Positions 1-6,554 of a stretch of DNA of 17,704 nucleotides are shown one piece after another; positions within the stretch are counted from its first letter, which is position 1; the number at the start of each line of letters is the position of its first letter. The translations under genes were made by a program, and so were the position numbers. Below the pieces are notes generated by a model. The model did not search any database and was not told where the DNA came from. It saw only the letters and a program-made list of their open reading frames with translations. This stretch comes from Anaerolineaceae bacterium UBA5838 (GTDB lineage Bacteria > Chloroflexota > Anaerolineae > Anaerolineales > Anaerolineaceae), in contig DJGU01000103.1 in NCBI GenBank assembly GCA_002432795.1, positions 11,759 to 29,462 of the forward strand, given 5' to 3'.

Positions 1-1877
1 CGGGTGACCGGACCCAGCGAGCGATAGGGGGCGTAATCGTCTTTACGTTCGCCCTTGCCCATGCGCACGTTGAACACGCGCTGGAACTGGTAAACCCGCT
101 CGGACTGTATGATCAATTCTTCTTTGTCGATATTCCTGCCCGTTACAGCATTGAAAAGATCCACGTAATTTTGCACATGCTCGGGAACTTTGGCAGGGGA
201 GTCGGTTTTGTAGTTGTCCGCCGGCACAATATCGTTCCAGGGCAGCTTGCACAGCCCCACCAAGCCAAACCAGGTGCGGAACATGGGGAAGTAATAGAGC
301 GCGTTGGCTTTATCCTCGAAGGTTGGGAGCTGCTTGTTGACCATATCCATGAAGATCAACCAAGCCTCGTCATGCTGCGGACCTTTGATCGCCATGGCAA
401 AGCCGCCTTGCTGGGCAAGGCTCTCCTTGTGAGCGTATTCGGAATATTCCAGCCCCTTGACTTCCATGCCGATATCCTGCAGCAACTGTGGGTCAGCACC
501 AAATTCTTCCACGAAAATCTTTTTAAGCTTGCGAATGCCCAATCCTGCAATCTTTCCAAAACCTTCCCCGCGCGACATCAGGTGCATTAACTCAAGCACT
601 GCCTGGCTGTTGCCAAAGCGCAGGTCCAGCCCGCCCATTTGTTCCTGGGTGATCTGCCCGCGTTGGTAACACTCCATGATGAAGGCGGTGCAGGTCGCAA
701 AAGAAATCAGATCAATGCCGTAGGTGTCGCAGTAGAAGTTTTCTTCCAGGATCGCCTGGGGATCAAACACACCCAGGTTGGCGCCCAAGCCGGCAGCACA
801 CTCGTATTCCGGTCCATCCACTGTCACTCGCTGACCGGCATAGGGTCCGGTTGTGAGCAAGAAGTGGTCGGCACACTTGGCGCAGGACATCGTGCAGCCA
901 TACCAACAACCATCATGCAGACCCTGGGTCAGCCATTCTTCAATAAAAACCTGCGGGGAGATTTTGACCGTCTCCGGATCGCCGCCAGTCTGGAAATTGC
1001 GAGTGGGAAGCAGGTCATATTGGCTCATGATCATGATCGTGTTTGCCGTGCCGATCTGGCGCATTTTGTTCTGCTTTTGGTCCAGGTCGTGCATTTCTTT
1101 GTGATACTTCACGCCCACCTTGTTAATCGTGGAAATGTCAGCAACATCATTCAGGTTCGGTTTGACGCTTTTGTATTTCACTACCAGCGCTTTAACCTTC
1201 TTGTCGTGCAGGATCGTGCCCAATCCGCCGCGGGCAGCCTGCTTAAAGCGGCACACCTTGCGGCGTGGATCGTAGAATGAAAAGTTGAGCATGCCCATGT
1301 AGGCATGTTTGGCGACGCTGCCTGTACAGACAACCGAGATATTGACCATATCATCTTCATCGTCTGCATATTTTTTGGTAAGTTCTTCTGCCAGCAAGTG
1401 AGCGTCTTCCGGAAGGTCTCCAGCCTCCTCGATCTGAATGCGGCCGTTGTTGCCGTCGATGAAGATCAGGATTTCTTTTTCAGACTTACCTTGCAGCTCA
1501 AATGCATCCCAACCGGAAAACTTAAGCAGGGGTCCAAAGTAGCCACCGACATTGCTGTCAATAGGAATGTCGGTAAGGGGCGAAATGGAGCAAACCAGGG
1601 TTTTTCCCGTGCCAGAATACTGGGTGATTCCACCAATCGGACCAACGCTCATCACAATTTCGTTTTCAGGTGAGTCCCAGCGGGTCTCTGGCGTGACCGC
1701 ATGCCACAGATACCAAAGGTCGAAACCTTTGCCGCCAGTAAACTTTTCTTTCATAAAATCTGTGATCTCTTTTTGCTTAATGCTAAGATCAGACACGTTA
1801 ATATAAAGCGATTTGCCCGAATATCCGCGCTTGATCTTTGCGGGGGTATAGCTGTAGTCTTTGAGGATAGTTCCCAT
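1..1877 (-). CDS. aor: Aldehyde:ferredoxin oxidoreductase, tungsten/molybdopterin family (partial, C-terminus outside window)
   Basis: Reading the minus strand from the ATG at 1877 gives 625 open codons that run off the left edge. The family oxidises aldehydes to acids at a bis-pterin tungsten (or molybdenum) centre and passes electrons through one [4Fe-4S] cluster to ferredoxin in the cytoplasm. Seen here: an N-terminal AOR domain with GTGKT, SPLTD and DSNVGGYFG-type segments, a cysteine cluster at C324, C328, C332 and C335, and a late cysteine, C543, in GLCKLPW, which matches the family's fourth cluster ligand. The start shares its A with the ferredoxin stop (TGATG), and AAGGAG lies just upstream, so the two genes should be translationally coupled. 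Length is already at or above the usual roughly 600-700 residues, so little is missing. The substrate cannot be told from sequence; AOR/WOR5, YdhV-like and BamB-like subgroups remain possible. Family assignment is firm. Confidence 0.93.
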   Translation of the reverse strand, partial: MGTILKDYSYTPAKIKRGYSGKSLYINVSDLSIKQKEITDFMKEKFTGGKGFDLWYLWHAVTPETRWDSPENEIVMSVGPIGGITQYSGTGKTLVCSISPLTDIPIDSNVGGYFGPLLKFSGWDAFELQGKSEKEILIFIDGNNGRIQIEEAGDLPEDAHLLAEELTKKYADDEDDMVNISVVCTGSVAKHAYMGMLNFSFYDPRRKVCRFKQAARGGLGTILHDKKVKALVVKYKSVKPNLNDVADISTINKVGVKYHKEMHDLDQKQNKMRQIGTANTIMIMSQYDLLPTRNFQTGGDPETVKISPQVFIEEWLTQGLHDGCWYGCTMSCAKCADHFLLTTGPYAGQRVTVDGPEYECAAGLGANLGVFDPQAILEENFYCDTYGIDLISFATCTAFIMECYQRGQITQEQMGGLDLRFGNSQAVLELMHLMSRGEGFGKIAGLGIRKLKKIFVEEFGADPQLLQDIGMEVKGLEYSEYAHKESLAQQGGFAMAIKGPQHDEAWLIFMDMVNKQLPTFEDKANALYYFPMFRTWFGLVGLCKLPWNDIVPADNYKTDSPAKVPEHVQNYVDLFNAVTGRNIDKEELIIQSERVYQFQRVFNVRMGKGERKDDYAPYRSLGPVT

Positions 1878-2275
1878 CAGTTCTCCTTAACCCGGCTTAC
1901 CAGGACTTCCAGCGCGCCTTCCGGGCACGCTCGTGAGCAAACATCACAGGCAATGCACTTGAAGGGCACGTCAAGATCATCCGTGTAAAACATGACCAAC
2001 TCCGTACAGAAGCCAACACAACCCAGGCAGCCAACACATTTCTTCTTGTCGATGCGCACGACGCCGTTGCGGTCGCGGTAGATGGCGTTAGCTGTGCACA
2101 TATCAATGCACTCACCGCACTGGGTGCACTTGCTTGCTCTGTAGGTCTTGTTATTTTCAATTATGCGAATAGCGGAATAGTTGCGATCATCGGTTTTAAA
2201 GTAAGTCCGAGAGCATGCCAATTCACACTCACGGCAACCCGTACAAAGCTCCTGTTTGTGGGTGAGTACTTTCAT
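1877..2275 (-). CDS. Ferredoxin-like iron-sulfur subunit with four [4Fe-4S] motifs
   Basis: A 132-residue cytoplasmic electron carrier. It holds four cysteine motifs of the form CX2CX2CX3C, beginning near residues 11, 50, 80 and 106; the last is followed by proline. The 16 cysteines predict four [4Fe-4S] clusters. Such polyferredoxin subunits accompany AOR-family enzymes in WOR5, AorAB and YdhY/YdhV-type systems, so the likely role is to carry electrons from the oxidoreductase encoded immediately downstream. An upstream in-frame start at 2335 exists, but it lies at the promoter's -35 element, before the predicted transcription start. The ATG at 2275 follows AAAGGAAG at good spacing and was chosen. 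The stop overlaps the aor start by one base. No FAD subunit (AorC type) is visible in the window. Confidence 0.9.
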   Translation of the reverse strand: MKVLTHKQELCTGCRECELACSRTYFKTDDRNYSAIRIIENNKTYRASKCTQCGECIDMCTANAIYRDRNGVVRIDKKKCVGCLGCVGFCTELVMFYTDDLDVPFKCIACDVCSRACPEGALEVLVSRVKEN

Positions 2276-2306
2276 ATGGGTCTTCCTTTCTGTGTCTCTG
2301 TGCCTA

Positions 2307-2335
2307 ATTGTAAGGAAGGTCAGGCTTTCCGTCAA
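2307..2335 (-). promoter_or_regulatory. Sigma70-type promoter of the ferredoxin-aor operon
   Basis: On the minus strand TTGACG (2335-2330) is followed, after exactly 17 bases, by TACAAT (2312-2307). Each hexamer matches the housekeeping consensus at five of six positions. Predicted transcription starts near 2300, giving a leader of about 25 bases to the ATG at 2275. This position also argues against the longer reading frame starting at 2335. Confidence 0.75.
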
Positions 2336-2381
2336 CCAACTCCGCAGAAACCAGCCTTCTCCCGCCAGGTTCAGCGGCTGA

Positions 2382-2390
2382 TGGTAAAAT
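2382..2390 (+). promoter_or_regulatory. Possible extended -10 promoter for the lipoprotein cluster
   Basis: TGG followed by TAAAAT reads as an extended -10 element. No good -35 hexamer lies 17 bases upstream. Transcription would begin near 2397, leaving an 18-base leader that includes GGAG at 2406-2409, five bases before the first lipoprotein ATG. Similar TGn-TATAAT elements occur elsewhere in the window, which supports the call modestly. Confidence 0.4.
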
Positions 2391-2414
2391 TGGGCTCGAT
2401 TTTATGGAGTCACA

Positions 2415-3089
2415 ATGCATAAGAAAATCCAGTTGCTATTTGCCATCATCACGATCCTGGCTGTGAGCGCCTGCGCCAAACCGACGGCGCAAGCTCCGAC
2501 CCAGGCACCTTCTCGGACGCTTCCCCTGCCCACTAACACGCTACTCCCGACTGCCACGTTCACGCCTTCTCCGACCGCGACCGCGACCAGCATGCCCACC
2601 CTGACCCAAACGCCCACCTACACCGTAACGCCTTTTCCGGGTTTTGGCGCGCGCTTCAAGTTCTACCAGGCATGGACCAAAAACGAAATAACGTATTTCT
2701 ACTTCATGTACGCCCAGGTAGATCAGACTGTCTACGCAACCGTCGACGATCTTGAAGGGAACCAATACGCTCTCACCTGCCCACCCGATGAACAATATCC
2801 AGACGACATAAGGTGTTATAGCGAAACGCTCTTTAAAGGCAAGACCGATTATAAGGTGACTTTTTATTCAGACCCCGAAAGGCAATATCCTTTCTTTGAA
2901 AATACATTCACCACCAGCCTGAACACGAACTATATGGATTATGATAACTGCGAGAAGGAATACCGCATTTATGACGGCAAATGTTATTCAGCCATCACCT
3001 GTTACGGAGAAAATGGTGAGGTGGTTTACACTTTTGACAATATCCCCTACGACGGTAATTTTGAGGGCTACGCGCTCCCTTGCCCTTAA
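2415..3089 (+). CDS. Secreted lipoprotein 1 of a four-paralogue array; Thr/Pro linker and cysteine-rich domain
   Basis: A 224-residue predicted lipoprotein of unknown function. Residues 1-20 form a lipoprotein signal peptide (charged start, hydrophobic core, lipobox VSAC, lipidated C20). Residues 21 to about 75 are a Thr/Pro/Ala-rich linker likely to be extended and possibly glycosylated. About 76-175 form an aromatic-rich domain (TYFYF-like motif) with a CX11C pair, shared only with the next gene. The C-terminal 45 residues contain CEKEYRIYDGKCY, a later TCY, and a final PCP; this module recurs in all four paralogues. Here it carries four cysteines instead of six: the first and fifth are absent. 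GGAG sits five bases before the ATG. The product should be anchored on the outer face of the cytoplasmic membrane. No enzymatic motif was recognised. Confidence 0.85.
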   Translation: MHKKIQLLFAIITILAVSACAKPTAQAPTQAPSRTLPLPTNTLLPTATFTPSPTATATSMPTLTQTPTYTVTPFPGFGARFKFYQAWTKNEITYFYFMYAQVDQTVYATVDDLEGNQYALTCPPDEQYPDDIRCYSETLFKGKTDYKVTFYSDPERQYPFFENTFTTSLNTNYMDYDNCEKEYRIYDGKCYSAITCYGENGEVVYTFDNIPYDGNFEGYALPCP

Positions 3090-3104
3090 TGAGAGCCGAT
3101 CATC

Positions 3105-3800
3105 ATGAAAAAGCGCGGATTTTCTTTTATATTGAGCTCACTGGTTTGCCTGCTGGTTTTGGGTGCCTGCAAAAACGATGTGGTCGTTAGCCCTACGATT
3201 GAGCCGACCTCATCACCCACCGCTACGGTATCGCCCACGGCAACGGCAACCGAAGAGCCGACTGAAACACCCAGCCCCACCACAACCCCAACCACAGCTA
3301 CAACCCCCACAGAAACCCTATTGCCCTTTACTGGCTTCAGAGAGCTTTTTCGTTTATTTCGCACCTGGTATGCGGAGGATAAGACTTACTTTTACTTCCT
3401 CAACGCCGGCATAGAAGACAAACTTTATGCCACAGCGGACGAATTTGACCTTGAGTGCCAGCCTGACCCCAAATTCCCGGTTCAGATGATTTGCATCTAT
3501 GATGGCGTCATCGAAGGACGCACGATGATGGATTTCCGCTTCTTTACCGACCGCGGTCGCACAGTCCAGGTTTTTGAAGCGCGTTACGATGCCGACCTGG
3601 TGGACGACACCATCTATCACCACCAATACGACTGCCCCGATCGCGGCAAGAACGTCCAGTGCACGTCGGAATATCGTCTTTATGACGGCATTTGTTACTA
3701 TGCCCACACCTGCTACGACGCCTGTGGGCTTTATTACTCCAAGGACAATCTGCCTGAAGTGTATAATGAATTCCAGGGTTACACGACTCCTTGTGATTGA
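3105..3800 (+). CDS. Secreted lipoprotein 2 of the array; Thr/Pro linker and cysteine-rich domain
   Basis: A 231-residue predicted lipoprotein starting 15 bases after lipoprotein 1, so probably in the same transcript. The signal peptide ends in a lipobox LGAC with lipidated C22. A Ser/Thr/Pro linker covers about 27-75. The middle domain resembles lipoprotein 1, with the TYFYF-type motif and a CX11C pair (C-QPDP...MI-C). The C-terminal module has six cysteines: DC, QC, IC, TC, DAC and a final PC, with EYRLYDG and CYDACG as landmarks. Apart from weak purine-rich sequence there is no strong ribosome-binding site, so translation may depend on the upstream gene. No known family was recognised; surface binding or envelope stabilisation are possible but unsupported by motifs. 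Confidence 0.85.
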   Translation: MKKRGFSFILSSLVCLLVLGACKNDVVVSPTIEPTSSPTATVSPTATATEEPTETPSPTTTPTTATTPTETLLPFTGFRELFRLFRTWYAEDKTYFYFLNAGIEDKLYATADEFDLECQPDPKFPVQMICIYDGVIEGRTMMDFRFFTDRGRTVQVFEARYDADLVDDTIYHHQYDCPDRGKNVQCTSEYRLYDGICYYAHTCYDACGLYYSKDNLPEVYNEFQGYTTPCD

Positions 3801-3812
3801 GTAAGTCTAACT

Positions 3813-4295
3813 ATGAAAAAACAGTTCATCATTCTGGCTATCCTGTTTGCCTTGGTGGCGGGTGCCTGCGGCTCGCGGGTGGACTTCGCCGCGACCGAGA
3901 CTGCCAGCGTGACAAACACTCCCACCATTACGTCTACCCCCACCGACACGCCCACCCCAACGCCCACCGAGACCCCAACCCCGACCCCATCGCTTTCGGA
4001 AACGCCCACCCCAACCGAGACTTTCACACCAACTGCCACCCTGACCCCCACCTGGCAGCCCAACCCCTACATGATCTGGCCGAAAGCAACTTTCACCCAG
4101 TGGGACGTATGGTGGGGTGGAGATGAGTGGTGCCCTGAGCGAGGCACGAACGTGACCTGTGAAATCGAATACCGAAATTACAGCGGGCAATGCCTGGTAG
4201 GCATGAGTTGTTTCGATGCCTGCGGAAAATACTACGGTGTCGACACGATTAAATACGGCACAGGCAGCTACACCTTCAGCGGACCTTGCTACTGA
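3813..4295 (+). CDS. Secreted lipoprotein 3 of the array, short form
   Basis: A 160-residue predicted lipoprotein beginning 12 bases after the previous stop. The signal peptide ends in AGAC, with lipidated C19. A very regular Thr/Pro-Thr linker covers about 28-85. The mature protein then goes straight to the cysteine-rich module (about 86-160), so it lacks the middle aromatic domain of paralogues 1 and 2. Six cysteines are present: EWC, VTC, GQC, MSC, DAC and GPC. Landmarks are IWPKATF, EYRNYSG, CFDACG and a final FSGPC. The stop codon overlaps the start of lipoprotein 4. Function unknown. The cytosine-rich repeated linker codons make the opposite strand look open in several frames; those frames are not genes. 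Confidence 0.85.
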   Translation: MKKQFIILAILFALVAGACGSRVDFAATETASVTNTPTITSTPTDTPTPTPTETPTPTPSLSETPTPTETFTPTATLTPTWQPNPYMIWPKATFTQWDVWWGGDEWCPERGTNVTCEIEYRNYSGQCLVGMSCFDACGKYYGVDTIKYGTGSYTFSGPCY

Positions 4296-4747
4296 TGATG
4301 AAGAGAATCTTTCTGGTCTTTTTGGTTTTATTGCTCCTCACAGGTTGCGGCACAAAGGCTACCCCTGAACCTACAGCTACCCCCACCCCGACTGAAGTGC
4401 CTACTGCCACGGCTACCAATACCCCCACGCAAACCCCCACACTTACACCAACGGACACACCAACTGAAACCCCCACCCCCAGCCAGACTCCCACTGAAAC
4501 CCTTACCCCAACCCCCGAGCTGACCGCACGTCTGATCTGGCCGCGCGCATGGTTTTCGCCAGCAGATGTCGTTTGGCGCAATTATACTTGTCCTTTGGAG
4601 GGGGAATCTTTGAGCTGCGAATTTGAGTATCGAAAAGACAGCCAGGGCTGCTATGTTGGAGCGACCTGTTATGATGCCTGTGGATGGTTTTACTCAGTCA
4701 ACACGATACCACCGGGCGTGGAAGAGTTTTCAGGTCCCTGTTGGTAG
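4295..4747 (+). CDS. Secreted lipoprotein 4 of the array, short form
   Basis: A 150-residue predicted lipoprotein, the closest relative of lipoprotein 3. Both share the IWP(K/R)A start of the folded part, an EYR motif, CYDACG and a final FSGPC. The signal peptide ends in LTGC with lipidated C18, and a Thr/Pro linker covers about 22-82. The module holds six cysteines. The ATG chosen at 4295 shares its A with the preceding stop (TGATG), indicating coupled translation; a second ATG follows at 4298, and an in-frame TTG at 4286 is unlikely. No good ribosome-binding site precedes it, which fits re-initiation after lipoprotein 3. Function not recognised. This is the last gene of the cluster; no classic terminator with a T-run follows. 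Confidence 0.85.
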   Translation: MMKRIFLVFLVLLLLTGCGTKATPEPTATPTPTEVPTATATNTPTQTPTLTPTDTPTETPTPSQTPTETLTPTPELTARLIWPRAWFSPADVVWRNYTCPLEGESLSCEFEYRKDSQGCYVGATCYDACGWFYSVNTIPPGVEEFSGPCW

Positions 4748-4862
4748 GAAGTTCCGCGATGTCAAAACAAAATGGTAACAAGTTATTCAGGGTGATCGTT
4801 TACTCTTTTATCATCCAAACACATCATCTCGGATCGTAGAGGCAATTCCTTGAATCCAATGG

Positions 4863-4946
4863 TGGCGGGTAACCACGGGGAGGCCCCTACGTCTTGGGGT
4901 TTGAGGGAGAAGTGGCTTTCGTAGGGGCAGACCCCTGTGTCTGCGC
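4863..4946. repeat. REP-like inverted repeat in the 4748-5002 gap
   Basis: Two related units face each other: one ending in GCCCCTACG on the left, one beginning CGTAGGGGC on the right. The right unit contains a perfect six-base stem, GCAGAC (4927-4932) and GTCTGC (4939-4944). Units of this GTAGGGGC type are common intergenic palindromic repeats in many bacterial genomes, from memory. The hairpin might also slow transcription leaving the lipoprotein genes. Elsewhere in this 255-base gap I see only a 27-codon open frame at 4759 without a ribosome-binding site. Confidence 0.6.
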
Positions 4947-5002
4947 TAAAAACTGGAAACAATCACACCTTTCGATAAAATGCGATTTTTTCTGGCGACA
5001 GG

Positions 5003-6343
5003 CTAATATTTATAAATTCCACCACCAATAAACTCACGGATCACGGAGTTCTCGGGCACGATGCTGTCATCTTCAAACGCGTCAATCTCCTGGAATAACG
5101 CGTTCACCCTTTGGGCACGTTCCCACGCATCCCTGCGCAGAGGGTCATCTTTATATTCTTTCGTCCAACGGGCAAAGGAAGCACCCAACTTTGCCTTGTA
5201 AAGCGGGAGCTCATAAGGCATGGCACTATTGACGATCGTATCCGTGGTGTTGATGTATGGGATGATGTGCCGCAGTTCACTGGAGCGCACATAGTGCCAG
5301 TGTAATAATGTCTGGGTGGGGTCGTAAGCCCGATGGGATGCGTCGCGAAGCATACGGCGCATCAAGCGCACGTCCGTCCAGCGGGCGTAATGCCCCTGGC
5401 TGTCTTTCAGCTGCAGTAATGGCTCTATGTAAAGCTTGAACTTCCACTCATTCGGCACGTCTTCCGTCATCTCGGGATATAACCCGTGCAGGCTGTCAAT
5501 CAGGATAATTTCCTGCTTGCCAAGTTTCATCGGGGTGTGATCAGGAATGCTCCTGCCAGTTCTGAAATCATAATAAGGGATGCGGACTTCACGTCCTTCA
5601 AACAGGTCAGTCAGATTCTGATTGATGAGTTTCATGTTGAGAGCCTGCGGGGTCTCAAAATCATAATCGCCGAATTCGTCTTTCGGATGCATGTCGAGAT
5701 CATGGAAGTAGTGGTCAATATTCAGGGTGATCAGCTTAAACCCCAACTCAGCCAGGTGATCCCCGATTTTGATCGTGGTTGTGGTTTTCCCGCTCGAGGA
5801 TGGACCTGCCACGAACACCATTCGCACTTCATCACGCCTGTCGAGGATCATATTGGCAGCGTTTTCCACATCTTCATGATAGGCAGCTTCAGCAGCAGTC
5901 ACGATCTCGTGCAGACGGTCGTTTCGGATGGCTTCATTCAGCAGCACGGTCGTGTGGACGTTATGGGAGCAAGCCCAGTCCAGCGTCTGCCAGAGTTTGG
6001 GCCAGGGGATATTCCCAGAGGGCATGCGGTCGCGATCGGTGCGTTTTTCGCGTTGGCGGGCACGTTCTTCCCGGTAGAGGATGTAAGCCTTGGCAACTTT
6101 AGCGTGGCCATTTTCAATCAGCACCTTCTCTACCATGTCCTGGATTTGTTCAATATTTGGCATCTCACCTTCGGGTGTGGTCTGTTCCAGTTGGATCACC
6201 ACCTCGGCCGCCAGCGCTTCGGAAGCGGAACGATCACGCCCTCCCACGGCGACTGCGGCACGGTAAATCGCGTTTGCTATCCGCTCCGGGGTAAAGGGCA
6301 CCACACTGCCATCTCGTTTGATTATATGGGTGAATTTGGTCAT
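5003..6343 (-). CDS. ATP-cone domain fused to a uridine kinase/phosphoribulokinase-family kinase
   Basis: A 446-residue cytoplasmic protein. Residues 4-95 form an ATP-cone: KRDG near 10-13, a central IQDMVE segment and a closing KAYILYREERAR. This module binds ATP or dATP allosterically in ribonucleotide reductases and NrdR. Residues about 172-446 form a P-loop kinase of the uridine kinase/PRK family, with Walker A GPSSSGKTT at 180-188, NIDHYF at 208-213, and a DSLHG segment at 283-287. Uridine kinases phosphorylate uridine or cytidine; the exact substrate here is not provable. The fusion suggests nucleoside kinase activity tuned by the adenine nucleotide pool. GGAGG stands five bases before the ATG. 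The gene is transcribed alone, divergent from the CpXC gene. Family confidence is high, substrate confidence moderate. Confidence 0.88.
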   Translation of the reverse strand: MTKFTHIIKRDGSVVPFTPERIANAIYRAAVAVGGRDRSASEALAAEVVIQLEQTTPEGEMPNIEQIQDMVEKVLIENGHAKVAKAYILYREERARQREKRTDRDRMPSGNIPWPKLWQTLDWACSHNVHTTVLLNEAIRNDRLHEIVTAAEAAYHEDVENAANMILDRRDEVRMVFVAGPSSSGKTTTTIKIGDHLAELGFKLITLNIDHYFHDLDMHPKDEFGDYDFETPQALNMKLINQNLTDLFEGREVRIPYYDFRTGRSIPDHTPMKLGKQEIILIDSLHGLYPEMTEDVPNEWKFKLYIEPLLQLKDSQGHYARWTDVRLMRRMLRDASHRAYDPTQTLLHWHYVRSSELRHIIPYINTTDTIVNSAMPYELPLYKAKLGASFARWTKEYKDDPLRRDAWERAQRVNALFQEIDAFEDDSIVPENSVIREFIGGGIYKY

Positions 6344-6389
6344 CAGAACCTCCGCAACATTCCGTATCTATGGCTATGTCAGCGATTAA

Positions 6390-6398
6390 ATTATAGCA
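6390..6398 (-). promoter_or_regulatory. Extended -10 promoter of the ATP-cone kinase gene
   Basis: On the minus strand TGC directly precedes a perfect TATAAT (6395-6390). No convincing -35 hexamer stands at standard spacing, as is usual for extended -10 promoters. The leader to the ATG at 6343 would be about 40 bases and carries GGAGG. Confidence 0.6.
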
Positions 6399-6511
6399 TT
6401 TCGAGACCCTTCCTGCACGGGCAAGGTTTAACATCCTATGCTCCTGGCTTTCTTTTCCAGGCAGGATTAATAAAACGCTTATGCGCAACAAAGAAAATTG
6501 CCTGGGGTGGA

Positions 6512-6520
6512 TGTTATAAT
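6512..6520 (+). promoter_or_regulatory. Extended -10 promoter of the CpXC gene
   Basis: TGT directly precedes a perfect TATAAT at 6515-6520. Transcription would start near 6527, leaving a leader of about 28 bases to the ATG at 6555. The only ribosome-binding candidate is a weak GAGA. The opposing promoter at 6390-6398 lies about 115 bases away. Confidence 0.6.
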
Positions 6521-6554
6521 TCACCCCTGAATAAAACTGTAGAAATGAGATATT

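Noticed and set aside
171..1988. Several plus-strand open frames across the oxidoreductase region
   Set aside because: The minus strand is open without a stop from 1877 to the edge and encodes clear AOR motifs; the plus-strand frames are shadows.
2276..2335. N-terminal extension of the ferredoxin subunit to 2335
   Set aside because: It overlaps the promoter hexamers and has no ribosome-binding site; the ATG at 2275 has one and begins at the usual distance from the first cysteine motif.
3779..4581. Long minus-strand open frames rich in Val-Gly repeats opposite the lipoprotein genes
   Set aside because: They are the antisense reading of the Thr/Pro linker codons. They lack ribosome-binding sites and family motifs, and the plus-strand frames have lipoboxes and conserved modules.
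4759..4842. Small open frame of 27 codons after lipoprotein 4
   Set aside because: No ribosome-binding site, no similarity to the array, and it ends before the repeat; nothing supports it as a gene.
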